Below are positions 46,472-57,714 of a stretch of DNA of 64,000 nt, piece by piece. Source of the stretch: Akebia trifoliata (Eukaryota; Streptophyta; Magnoliopsida; Ranunculales; Lardizabalaceae); assembly GCA_017979445.1 (NCBI GenBank), contig CM030718.1, forward strand, positions 26,159,021-26,223,020. The letters run 5' to 3'. A program made the translations under genes and the position numbers. The first letter of the stretch is position 1. Each line of letters opens with the position of its first letter. A model generated the notes under the pieces. That model ran no database searches and was not told where the DNA came from. It saw only the letters and a program-made list of their open reading frames with translations.

Positions 46472-47407
46472 AAATAAGGACCCAATTCGATAAAATGATA
46501 TAAATTATATTATATATTTTTATAAATATATGAAGTTTGTTTAGAATTTTATACATCAAATCAGGTTTGGCCGCATCCGATTCTTATTTAATTAGGTTTC
46601 GATCTTAATGTTGATATCTGATAAAACCAAATCCATTAAGAGGCCAATCTGATAGTTATTGGATCAGTTCAGAATCTGATCCTTATCATATTGATACCAA
46701 ATCGATCTTGATTTGATACAAATCCATCCGTTAACAGCCCTAGATCTGATGCTACCAATTTATGGAGGATGGAATTTTAAGAATTCTAAAAAATTCAAAA
46801 AATTATTTCCACCATTGAATAATAATTTTAAATTTAGGAGTTCGATCGACGTCCATTTTACACACCTTGGATCAATCTCAATTGTTTTCATTCAAGTTTT
46901 TCGATGAAATCTATAGAGTTGTGGTGTTGGATTGCCAATTTGATAATGCATGTGAGCTTAAGGACCCTTAGTAAGATTTGAAATTTTACTAAGTTAGTCA
47001 CACTAGTCTTACTCTATTACTATACAGGGGCGAGTAGCAAAACTGTCATGTGTGATGCAAAATTTACCGGATCGATCTTCTTTTTAAAAAAATCATCAAA
47101 AAAATTATTTACCCAATTTGGTATATATTTATTTATTTTCAAAATGGGTATCCACTGTACGGACACATTTGGGATTTTACTTTGTTAGCCTTATTGTGAG
47201 ATAGTTTATTTTATTTTTTCAAATTTATGAAAATGTCAGAAATATTTATTGTCTAGGGTTTATGCCAAGTTGAAAGTAATCCGGTAAAATAAAACCCTTT
47301 TTTTTTTTTTTTTGTAAAGTGATTTCATTTGTATGAATTTAAGAAGGGTATAGAGGTAAATTCAATTTTATTATCCATACAATTGATATCCATTTTGGTT
47401 TTAAAAA

Positions 47408-47512
47408 AAATAGAGTTGCTACTGCCACACCAACGGTGTGCAATTCTTTGGTGAGTTATATAAGGAATCGGCATGGCATTAGTAAAAGTTGGTGTGGCAA
47501 TAGTAGTTATCA
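47408..47512. mobile_element. Short MITE, family P8
   Basis: GAGTTGCTACTGCCACACCA on the left pairs with TTGGTGTGGCAATAGTAGTT on the right. Confidence 0.55.
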
Positions 47513-47779
47513 AAATGGATAAATGACCATTTTGATAAATATGTCTTGGGCATTGGGCCCATAATTTTGTAGCCAAAATTGAAGGGTATTTTAGTCAGTA
47601 AAATAAAATATAAAGGATGCTTTTGTCCAAAAAAAAAAAAATAATAATAATAATAAACAGTAAATCTAGTTCTGGTTAGTTGAAGCAATCGAATCAAATA
47701 ATCTGTTTAAGCATCCTTTATACGAGAATTTGGCCTCCAATAGAAGTGCCTATGAAATCACTTTTATTGTTTTGTGAAT

Positions 47780-47940
47780 AATGCTGAAGTGACCTCAAGA
47801 TTGGACCTCACTTCGAAAATGCATGAGAACGATAGATGCTTTTTTTCTCGAGATACAAGTGAAAAGGCATCGATGGTTCCTCTTCACTTTCACGTCAAGA
47901 TGTGCGATATGAGATCCAATCTTGAGGTCACTCCAACACG
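47780..47940. mobile_element. Palindromic MITE, family P1
   Basis: ATGCTGAAGTGACCTCAAGA on the left pairs with TCTTGAGGTCACTCCAACAC on the right. GATAGATGC and GCATCGATGGTTC surround the loop. Confidence 0.75.
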
Positions 47941-48657
47941 ACTCTTATAGTTTTATAAAGATTGTGGCATCCATGACTTAGAGACAATGTCAAGGAAGTG
48001 TTTTTTGTGGTTTATAAGTCCTTGAAGAAGATGTGGTCGTAGGGGTCGGAATCTTAACACGATTAGAAAATGACACGAAATTAATGAGTTCGGGTCGAGC
48101 CTAATTGGGTTTGGGTCATAATAGTGTCAATTCATCTAACACGGTTATTAAATGGGTCGAGTCCAAGTTAGGAGTGTCAACCCGCTTAATTTGTTTTGAC
48201 ACATTTAGTTATTGTGTCATTAACTTGTAATTTTAAATATATCAATAATTATTTAAGAATTTTTTTAAATTAATCATTTTTATGATAAACCTTAGTTTAT
48301 GATTTCTGATGGTTAATATATGTCGGTAGATATTGGTTTATGGTTGTGTGACTTTATTTTTAATAGTAGTATTGTATTTTTGGTGGTGGAAATTAAACTT
48401 ATTTTTTCAATAGAGATTAGAATTTTATTAAACAATTATATATGGGTCAAGTCAGGTATGCCAATTTATAAATGGGTTGGGTTTAGGTTTAAGTTTCTAA
48501 CAGGATTATTAAATGGGTCGGATTTGAGTTTGATAAATTTTCACATATCATTTTTACCTAAACAAGACACAAACCCAACACGACCCGGCCCATTGAAAAG
48601 GAGACATCATATTATCAAACTTATGCATTGTATTTGTTTACTATAGAGTCTTGACTC

Positions 48658-48836
48658 ATGATAATATGATGTCTCCTTTTGACAAATGCTCACTACACCC
48701 CTATCATAGAATCGTAGATCATTTGCCTTGGGATACGTAGAATCATAAATATTTTCTTTGTATCCCGAGGCAAATGATCTACGGTTTTGTGATGGGGGCG
48801 TAGGGAATGTTTGCTAGAGGGGATGTCATATTATCA
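48658..48836. mobile_element. Palindromic MITE, family P2, with partial partner upstream
   Basis: TGATAATATGATGTCTCCTT on the left pairs with GATGTCATATTATCAAG on the right; GTAGATCATTTGCCTTGGGA pairs with TCCCGAGGCAAATGATCTAC. The left end also pairs with AAGGAGACATCATATTATCA at about 48598-48617, so a second half-copy adjoins it. Confidence 0.7.
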
Positions 48837-49382
48837 AGATTCTTTACTATAACATCCCTAGAAGTAAGAAGAGAAGTTATCCCTAAAAATATTTTAGGAT
48901 ATTTTAATTAATAATTTAAAATTCAAGGGACATTTTTATTTAAATCCTCAAGATTTTGATTCAGTCCAAATTGAAAAAAAAAATCATATCTAATTATCTT
49001 CTCCTTGTAAAACCCACTTAACGATTTCTAACTTCTATGAGAATCCAAAATCAAGTACAAACAAATAAAGATTTTGGGAGCCAAGAGAACTTATGGACAG
49101 GAAACAAAAATGATTGGCCGACTAAAGTTACGACGAACTCAACTAAAGGATTAAGAGCCACATTCAACCAATTAATTACAAGAGATAAGATCAATCAATT
49201 CACTCGGAAATTTATTGATTGATTGATTTTTGGAAGTATGTTCTTCCCCCTATTTTTTTGTTTGTTTGTTTTTTTTGTCGCACGTTATAAGGGTGAAGCA
49301 ATCTCTTTCAAGCTCTACATATACCGGTTGTAATAAAAATTATTGCCCTAAATTAAAGGGTAAATTACTATTTCGAGAGAAC

Positions 49383-49760
49383 GAAATTTCGGTTTCAACT
49401 CACTGCTCATTTTAATACCCAAAATTTTAAGAGCAAGATCATAAGTTTTCCAAAGTGACGATCTCGCAGATATAAAGTAGCCAGATCACCGATATATATA
49501 TATATACAAAGTGATAATCTCGTTGATTTTATGTAGTGATGATCTCTCTAAAAAATAGCGAACCTGGGAGATCGTCACTTCTACAACTAACGAAATTGTC
49601 ACTTTTCAAATAAATATTAGTAATCTTGGTATTTTATATCGAGGAGATTGTCACTTTGAAAAATCTGCGATCTCACTCTTCATGTTTTGGGAATTAAAAT
49701 GAACGAAAAGCCGGAATGGGAATTTTGTCAAAAGTTGATCATGTTTTGGAAAATTTTCTC
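49383..49760. mobile_element. Hairpin MITE, family P9, with internal (GTGACGATCTC) repeats
   Basis: Starts AAATTTCGGTTTCAACTCAC and ends GTCAAAAGTTGATCATG. GTGA(C/T)GATCTC and its inverse GAGATCGTCAC recur in the interior. Confidence 0.5.
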
Positions 49761-50019
49761 TAGATTAAAACACTAAGATATTTTTGATTTTTCAGTATTT
49801 TATCTTCTTCAAAATAATAAATAAGATATTGGTCTCATCCATTTGAAATAAAAGGATTTACATGCCACAGCAAATATTTAAATAAAATAGTAAAATTAAT
49901 TAAGTGCATGAACAATAAGAAGTCGTTATGAATATTTTAACTTAATTAAGTCTATTGAGCTTTCTTATCGGAAAGACATTACATTTGGAAATATTTTAAT
50001 TGTTATCTGTGGTTAAAAC

Positions 50020-50323
50020 TAGTGATGCAACTTGGTTCGGTTTAAGGTCAAATTGGAACCGAACCGACATAGGCCAGTTCCAGTAAATAAGAACCAGAAC
50101 TAAACCAAATTCCATTGGAATTAAACGAACCAAAATCAAACTAAAGTTGGTTTGGTTTGGTTCGGTTCTACAGGTTGCCAATATTTTATAAATTGTAAGT
50201 AATATTTTTCAATGAAAAAATAAACATAAAATTTCATATAATAACTCACTAATCTATCCATAAAAATTCATTAGTTTATTCATAAAAGATCACTAATTTG
50301 TATCCTAACTGCTAAAATAATTC

Positions 50324-50368
<45 letters not shown>

Positions 50369-50906
50369 GAAATGTTTAGCAACAAACATTTTGGCAAAAC
50401 ATTTTGCAAAACATGGGTTAGAGGTTTTGGAATGGGCTGATTTTTGGTGAGGATGATCTCTACGATGAGGAGATCATCATCACCAAATATCAGCCCATTC
50501 CAAAACTTCTAACCCATCAAAAATGGTTTACAAAAAATGGACGGTCCACGATTTTTCAACTTGTAAACATGGGGCTAGAAGTTTTGGAATGAGCTGATTT
50601 TTGGTGAGGATGATCTCCTCACTGTAGAGATCATCCTCACCAAAAATCAGCCCGTTCCAAAACCTCTAACCCATGTTTTGAAAAATGTTTTGCCAAAATG
50701 TTTGTTGCTGAACGGGACCCTATATATATATATTACATACGGGATTGGTTCTCGGTTTGGTTCGGTTCTAAACAAGCTTGATCTGAGAATCAAACCAAAT
50801 TGATAGGTTCTCCATTTATGTAACCCAAAACTGGATCGCAACTCATTCCAAACCAATCCAAACCACCCCAAAACTATCAGTTTAATTTGGTTCTCGTTGC
50901 ACCCTA
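50020..50906. mobile_element. hAT-type non-autonomous element carrying a nested palindrome
   Basis: The ends are TAGTGATGCAAC and, inverted on the right, GTTGCACCCTA. The 8-bp duplication GTTAAAA(C/T) flanks it (50012-50019 and 50907-50914), as expected for hAT. Inside there is a repeated TTGGTTCGGTT motif and a (TA)n tract that hosts the element at 50367-50720. Confidence 0.75.
50367..50720. mobile_element. Four-arm compound palindrome MITE, copy 2 (nested)
   Basis: It lies inside a (TA)n tract, with TA repeats on both sides. The ends are GCAACAAACATTTTGGCAAA on the left and its inverse on the right. Between them are two hairpins (about 50414-50512 and 50575-50672), each with arms of about 45 bp around GATGATCTCT, separated by a spacer with TGTAAAC/GTTTACA. 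All four arms are copies of one motif. Confidence 0.8.
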
Positions 50907-51103
50907 GTTAAAATTTCAATAACTTGCTTGAACTGAAGTAAAGAAGAATTTCCAAAATATATAGCTTAGAATGATTTTAAATTCTCACTAAATTGATAAT
51001 CTAAATTGTTTAATATGATAGTAGTTGATTAACTTGCTTTAATGTGTATGCAGCAGGATCTCAGCTGAAATGACCCACCAAGGAATAACATATATTAAGA
51101 TAG

Positions 51104-51227
51104 CCTATTGGCACCTCAATTTTAACTTATTATGACCCAATTAAAAATAAAGCAAATAAGTGAATGATTGTAAATAAAGCAAATAAGTGAATGATTGTAA
51201 ATAAGTAAAATTTGGGGTGCCAATAGA
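51104..51227. mobile_element. Short MITE, family P8, with internal 26-bp tandem duplication
   Basis: CTATTGGCACCTCAATTTTA on the left pairs with AAATTTGGGGTGCCAATAG on the right. A unit beginning AAATAAGTGAATGATTG is tandemly doubled inside. Confidence 0.65.
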
Positions 51228-51434
51228 TTTTGTGTGTGTGTGTGTGTTAGATTTCTATGTTTTGTGAGATTTTACCTGAACTTATCATAATTATAAACAA
51301 CTATTAAGTTTTGAACTATTATTATAACATTTTGTAACGTTGAGATTATAAGTTGAGCCAAACATTTGTAATGTTTGTAGAGTTTGTGTTTTAATCTTTA
51401 ATTGGGATGTGATAAATAATTTAAAAAAGGAAAA

Positions 51435-51590
51435 TACTTCAGGAACATTGAAATTGACTTTGTTGACGTGGATGTGTTATAGAATTATTGATGCTTTTCA
51501 TCGAGATATGAGTGAGAAGCATTTATGATTCTGTACACACGAATGTCCCAAACGATGTCAATTTTCAAATTTACTACAGTACGAGTCTTT
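51435..51590. mobile_element. P1-like palindromic element
   Basis: TTGAAATTGACTTTGTTGAC on the left pairs loosely with GATGTCAATTTTCAAATTT on the right. The core TGCTTTTCATCGAG/GAGAAGCATTTATGATTC is as in other P1 copies, and the right end has ACGAGTCTT. Confidence 0.5.
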
Positions 51591-51599
51591 ATAAAGTTG

Positions 51600-51700
51600 G
51601 TGTGTAATAAGTAAAAGTTGGGATGCCAATAGAAGCTCTATACAATGAGTACTTGATAAATTAAGAGAGTTTCTACTGTCACAACAACTTTTACCAACGT
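51600..51700. mobile_element. Short MITE, family P8, diverged
   Basis: GTAAAAGTTGGGATGCCAAT on the left and GTCACAACAACTTTTAC on the right are inverted. Confidence 0.45.
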
Positions 51701-51755
51701 CAACCCAAGATGTGTTTTCTTTCTTGGGATTTTTCACAAAACATGTGCAACTTAT

Positions 51756-52012
51756 GTCCAAATTCCGATTTCAATACACTATTCATTTTAATTTTCAAAA
51801 CATGTTTTTACAGTGATTTCATCATTTTTATAATCAACGAATTCGTTGACAAATTACTAATGAGATTGCTGATATGACAAAAATTATTGGTATTTAATCA
51901 ACGAATTCATAGACTATAAAAGTGACAAATGTACTATAAAAACCTGTTTTGGGAATTAAACTGAGAAATTGGAATTTCGTTATATTCAACAAATGAAATG
52001 GAGATTCACCCT
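51756..52012. mobile_element. Hairpin MITE, family P9, diverged
   Basis: CGATTTCAATACACTATTCA on the left faces GGGAATTAAACTGAGAAATT on the right; AATCAACGAATTC occurs twice in the middle. Confidence 0.4.
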
Positions 52013-52084
52013 TAATTCTTTGGTGATTTACATATAAACATATAAATTGGGGTGGGGTTAGCAAAAGTTGTTGTGGAAATAGAA

Positions 52085-52200
52085 TCTCTCAAAATTAGAG
52101 AGCTGCTATTGCCACACCAGATTTTACTATTGCTACACCAATTTCTATGTAAATCACCAAAGCATTGCACAAGGTTGGTGTGGCAATAGTAAGTCTCATA
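52085..52200. mobile_element. Short MITE, family P8
   Basis: GCTGCTATTGCCACACCAG on the left pairs with GGTTGGTGTGGCAATAGTA on the right. Confidence 0.5.
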
Positions 52201-52639
52201 AAATTAATGTCTTGGTTGCAAACCTATCGCATGGTAAAGGCCCACACAGCCACACTAGAGTTTTCAAGTAGGGGTTTTCTGGATGACGCATGGCTGAAAA
52301 TCAAGCTTTCCACACTATCAAATAATTAAATTTTAATATCGATTACACTAATAAATGCTAGAATAAAAAATATAAAAAAAATCTCATTTACATTATTCTC
52401 AAACATTTAAATTCTTGATCAGAATTTTTTGCTTACAGAATCTCGGATCCACCAGTCAAATGAACCCGGGTGTATCCAATGCGTCCCCAGTTTACAAAAC
52501 TACCTTTGTTAGGTTTGACATGACACACGCTAGAGAGTCTGTGAGCATTGTTATGAAAAAATTTGAGAGCAAAACATCTTTCCTTGATAAGAGCTTGGAA
52601 ATTTTCAACTCCAGAGCCAAATCGGACTTGGTCCACTTG

Positions 52640-54990
52640 TAAAACCATGTGTTTAAGTTTTAAATAATTTCATAATTAATTTAGATTTTTATAGCCTCAA
52701 ATATAATATATAAGATAGAATATCAAACTTACGATTGAGATGGGAAGATATTATTTAAAACAAACACTTAAGGAATATGTAATAAATCCTAAGAAAATTT
52801 TTGTTTTACATCTCATCATAGTCGTTGAGATGGCTTAGAACCAATAGTTCATTATCTAAGTGATCTTTCTGTTCTAATATTCTATCTGAGAGTTATTAGT
52901 ATTTATCAAATTTGTTCCTATTTAATGAAATTGTTTCGTCTTCTAAATGTGTTGATCTTTTGATCTTATCATCTTGTGAAGAGTCCAAATTCGGGCAACT
53001 CTTGGGTCCTTGGGATATAATCGATAGAATTTCAAAAGTTTCGGGAAACATGATCATTTTGGTCCCCCATAAGATTTCATTAAATTGAGAAAAAGATAGG
53101 ACAATTAAAGGAAGGCCACATAATTGTTTGCATAACTTTCCACCCATATTAGTGTCAAACTAAATTGATATAGAACACCATATTTTAATACATCATAAAG
53201 TCTAATATTCGAACGTTTGTTTGAATAAAAATGCACGATTTATTACATTTAATATCAACCCTTGATTTTATAGACAATAAATGTTAGATCCTCTTTGTCT
53301 ATCTCCTATTGAAAAGTTAACTGGCAAAAGTATGTGGTTTATGAAAAATGACGCGTTGCATCTTGGTTGTTTTCTGAGAACGATGGTCGATGAAATACCT
53401 GCATTACGTACAATACACTAGGGCTAGCAACAGATTGGTTCGGTACCGGATTAATACCACTCAAATACTAATTTGAATTTTTTTAAACATGTACTCGATC
53501 TGATTCAAACACATGCCTTAATTTCAAATCATCAATATTCAAAAAATATAAAATTTAAAAAAATCTACTTTTCAACTAAAAATATAGACGAAACCCAAAA
53601 AGACTAAAACATTTTATTTATATGTATTTATATGAAATAAGAATATATATAAAAAAAAAAATTAATATGTTCGGATCAGATTTTTTTTTTCAGATTGTAA
53701 AATATGGGGTAGATCTGAATCTACTCCGAATTTTTTTTTAAATCTACGATTCCAATCTGAATCTAATCCGAAAATTTGATTTTTCATATTTAGTTGGTTT
53801 GGATATCAAGTATATTTTGAATCATTGTCAGTCCTACAATACACTCAACTTAGATGAGCATCACTCGGGCCATTAATTATATAGCCAAGACCGAAATCTC
53901 TCAGATTTTAATCTGAAAATGATCATACGATAATGGGTATCCATTGAATCAATAAAATAACTCAATCTAGAATTACATTGTACCCAACATTGGTGATTAT
54001 TTGCGACCCATAAAGAATTTTTTGGGGAATTGGAATGATATTAGTCTCATTTTACATTCTATTAAATAAAGAAATATGTAACTACAATTTTAAATTATAG
54101 AATCATATATAACTATTTTAACTAATCTTACAATATGATCTAAACCACATTACATTGAGATATGTTGTATCAATGTACAACTAAATGCAAAAATCCAATT
54201 TAGCAGTTTCGGATCCTTATAATAGTTCTGAATAAAAAAAATGGGTCGTATATGGTTTAATATCCATTGACCCAGATCTTAACCAACCCGGTTGACCCAA
54301 ATTTGCAAGTTGGGGATGTTAATTTTTAATATGAAATGCAATTCAGCCCAATCTAACGGATCGGATATGGTCTTAATTAGTTTGATCCGAGTTGGATTCA
54401 GATCTGAACCTGGATCCAAATATGGATATACTTAGATCTGACCCATTTTATGCCCTAAAATCAATTATGAAAGATGGTTGTTGTTGAGGAACCACTTCTG
54501 CAATACAACTTGTTGATGAGATATGTAGAAGACAAGAATGAGGAATAATATGCTTAGTAGAGTATTCAATTAAAAGAAAAAATCAATTCAAGTGGGTCTA
54601 TGATCTAGTCTGAATCGATTATATCCCGATTAAGACCCATTTGAGTTGAGCGTATCCTCCTCTTCTACACGTATACGGCACATCACATCAGTGAGGGAGC
54701 GGATCCTCTGTATGTAGTACGCTTTCCGTATAGTGACATTTGCGGTTGAGAGAGACCCACGTCACACACGACAAAAATCTCCTTCATTTAAAAATTAGAG
54801 GTCATGGACCCGTCCATTTCAAGGCCTTCATATGACTCTAAAAAATGTCTTCCATTTTTTCAATTAAAAAAAAAAAAAAAAAAAAAAATTTTGATCAACA
54901 CAATGATTCATACAAGAATAAAGTGTTAGATTTTGTATTCAATATGCCAATCTCTACTCCTTAAATGGCATTACAGGGAAGGTGTAATAC
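52640..54990. other. Gene-free stretch with degenerate repeat block
   Basis: No host gene is visible. The part at 53420-53830 and 54170-54470 has GGTTCGGTACCGG, GGATCGGATATGG and GACCCATTTTATGCCCTA motifs, resembling the insertion at 37830-38450. Confidence 0.45.
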
Positions 54991-54994
54991 AAAG

Positions 54995-55123
54995 ACAGAT
55001 ACCACTTAGCTTAGTTGGTAAAGTCTTTGGGTGATGATACCAGAGACCTGGGATCAAATCCCGTCAATACTGAATTACTGAACTCATTAAAAACAAGCTT
55101 ACCCCAATCCAAAAAAATAAAAA
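54995..55123 (+). mobile_element. tRNA-derived SINE of a second family (about 129 bp)
   Basis: Box A-like TAGCTTAGTTGGTA (55008-55021) and box B GGGATCAAATCCC (55050-55062) are well spaced. The element ends in an A-rich tail. It is flanked by GTGTAATACAAAG / GTGTACTACAAAG (54982-54994 and 55124-55136), 12 of 13 identical. Confidence 0.8.
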
Positions 55124-55232
55124 GTGTACTACAAAGGATTTGCTCCCCTTCAATGATATGTAATTAAAATATAATCCTAATCCTTACAAACAAGTGGTGA
55201 CCTTAAGTAAGCACGATAAGAAATTTTCGATT

Positions 55233-55380
55233 GAGTCGTAATAATATGACTCTCCCCTCTAACACACGCCCTCATCACAGAACCGTAGATCATTTATGGT
55301 TATGCATATCCCGAGGCAAATGATCTATGGTTTGGTGATGGGGACATAGTGGGGCGTGCGTCAGAAAATCATTACTCATA
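55233..55380. mobile_element. Palindromic MITE, family P2
   Basis: GAGTCGTAATAATATGACTC lies at the left and ATCATTACTCATAAT at the right. Inside, CCGTAGATCATTTATGG and GGCAAATGATCTATGGTTTG pair. Confidence 0.65.
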
Positions 55381-56681
55381 ATATATTCATTGACGTCAAC
55401 GGCTGATGATATAGTGATACACCATATCATATTTTAGTATAATTATTATTAGTTTGGGTAATTATATGGTTAATTATTAAACAACATCTACCTATCTATA
55501 ATCCATTTAATGAAATCTCACCTTATTGAACACCATTATGACATAATGTAATACTAATTCCTAAAAATCAAAAGTGGGCCAAAGTCCATAAGTTCAAAGG
55601 GCCCATCAAGTGTGCCACATGGCAATTTTTGGAGAAGTGACATCAAAGTAAAAAATTTCAGAGATAACAGCTCATCATTTAACTTTCTTAGCAAAATATC
55701 AGAAATACAAAAACTGGTCGGTTAGATCTTCTTTTTTTTTTTTTTCTTTCGGCACAAAACGCTGAAGAATTTTCCAACAAAACTAAATAAAGAAAGCAAA
55801 TACACGTAAGAGAATCAGTGAATAATAATAATAATATTCGGTTAAGCTTAGTTGGTCATGGATTCGTCCAGCAGCTTTATCTATAAACGCCATGTGAACA
55901 GGAGTACTTTTGTCTTCTTGAACTTGTATAAGGTATTACGTAGCTGGACAGAATTGGTCCGGCTAATTAAAGTAATTAAGGAAACTAACTTTAATTTTTA
56001 GGTTTGGGATTTGGAACATCTTTAGAAGTTGTCATAGTAGCTTTATACGTTCAGAGTATTCGATTTCCAAAGAAAGCTCTTTATTCCGTCAAAAACAGAA
56101 ATGAATCGTAGCTTATGCTCTAAGCTCTCTTTAAAAGCTTCTTCTCCATCATGATTTCATGGAGGTGTGAAATGTGTGTTTGGTTTTGGTTTATATATAT
56201 AGAATCATCTACTTCATATATTTCTTCTAATTAAGACTCTAATAGGCCTACTTATTTAAAAAATATATATAAAAATGGTTTGAATGACGTAAGTCGATTA
56301 CATGCAATCCCAATTAGAAGTATTCGACTTGAAAATTCTAAAAGATTGAGAGAAAGAATTGGAAAAAATGTACAGATGAAAATAATAAAAATAGATATGA
56401 ATGCAACTTGCATTCAATAAAAAAGGACGACCTAACCCATGGTATTGGTGGTGTATTTTATAGAACATTGAGAGGAATGAGCGTGTTGCTTAAGTAATAA
56501 CATTGTTTATTTTTTATTTTTTATTTTTTTTTAAATATAATTTTTTTAATAATAAATTTTGAATAAAAGTAGTAAAAATTGGATATCAAAGTTTTGATTA
56601 TGAATAAACCCCAACCCCCCCCCCCCCCACAAAAAAAAAAAAAAAAACCAAAACTGAGTAGATTGTCAAAATGAGTGGGTA

Positions 56682-57012
56682 GGGTTTGGCAACCAACATT
56701 GGGAGTCAAAATTTATGCTATATAACTTAAAAGTTTTAGATTTGGATGATTTTTTGTGAGGGTGATCTTTATGGTGAGGAGATTTGAGTTCGTCCTCACA
56801 AAAAATCAGCCCAACCTGAAACTTCTAACCTAATCAAAAGTGGTTTACAAGGTAGCAGTAAAATATCCACAACCTATAGTTCTAAACCACTTTTGATGAG
56901 GTTAGAAGTTTCAGATTGAGCTGATTTTTTTTTCTTTTTCTTTTAAGATGATTTCCTTCGCCATAGAGATCATGTTCACAAAAAATCAGTCCAATCTGAA
57001 GCTTACAATTTA
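56682..57012. mobile_element. Four-arm compound palindrome MITE, copy 3 (eroded)
   Basis: GGGTTTGGCAACCAACATTG is the family end. Two inner hairpins with GAGGGTGATCTTTATGG and GATGATTTCCTTCG-type arms remain, around a spacer with AACCACTTTTGATGAGG. The right terminal repeat is lost. Confidence 0.6.
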
Positions 57013-57197
57013 TGGATTATAATAGAATTACTTGCTTCATGCCTGATGGAAACTATCAATTGCATTAGACTATTAATAGCTCAAAATTCACCAATTGAAT
57101 GATTTTAATCTTCCCAGCATGGTTGATGTGTGACCACTGAATAAAATTATCAACAAATTAATATCACCACTAAGATGATCATTTGGCAAATATATAT

Positions 57198-57420
57198 CGT
57201 TAGTGTTGGTGTGAGTTCTTGTTGCCGCTATGTTGATCATTTGATTTAGATCTTTAATGTGGGACACAATTTTGTTGTCCCTACCATGATGATCAAACGT
57301 GGTTACAACATTTCTAGAGTGTCTGATCATCATGGTAGGGACAACAAAATTGTGTCCCACACTTACGATCTTAATTAAATGATCATCATAGTGGCACAAA
57401 GAAATCATACCAACCCTAAC
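57198..57420. mobile_element. Palindromic MITE with 37-bp near-perfect inner arms
   Basis: The outer ends GTTAGTGTTGGT and ACCAACCCTAAC are inverted, and a 9-bp AATATATAT flanks both sides (57189-57197 and 57421-57429). The inner arm GTGGGACACAATTTTGTTGT continues perfectly through CCCTACCATGATGATCA and is repeated inverted after a loop of about 28 bp. Confidence 0.75.
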
Positions 57421-57465
57421 AATATATATTTGTTATGATGGGACATTCTAATTAATTAACATAAT

Positions 57466-57714
57466 GAGTTATTTAGGATTCCAACTCACTATTCATTTTA
57501 ATTACCAAAATGTGAATAATCAAATTTTCGTTAAAAAAAATTCAGAACGAAGTGACAATTTCCCACATTTAAAATGAAATTGGCACTTTAAATCTACGAA
57601 ATAGTCACTTTAAAAACCTCGGAATTTGTTATTATTCACATTTTGATAATAAAAATTAACAATGAGCCAGAATCGTAAATTTGTCAAAAGTTGATCACTT
57701 TTTTGTAAATATCT
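57466..57714. mobile_element. Hairpin MITE, family P9
   Basis: ACCAAAATGTGAATAATC on the left pairs with ATTATTCACATTTTGATAAT on the right. AACTCACTATTCATTTTAAT and TTAACAATGAGCCAG flank it. Confidence 0.6.

Noticed and set aside
22768..48836. CRISPR-like array because of recurring CATCTATG cores
   Set aside because: The cores are centres of separate palindromic elements with irregular spacing in a plant genome; there is no repeat-spacer structure.
55858..56001. 47-codon plus-strand frame starting MDSSSSFIYKRHVN
   Set aside because: Protein-like start, and I considered a DVL/RTFL peptide, but the family's C-terminal motif is absent and there is no clear promoter.
56612..56657. Poly-C followed by poly-A tract
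   Set aside because: Simple sequence; the run length may be an assembly artefact and nothing else supports a function.
57198..57420. Annotation as a miRNA gene
   Set aside because: The stem is long and perfect with MITE ends and a target duplication, and no known miRNA sequence is visible, so a MITE call is safer.
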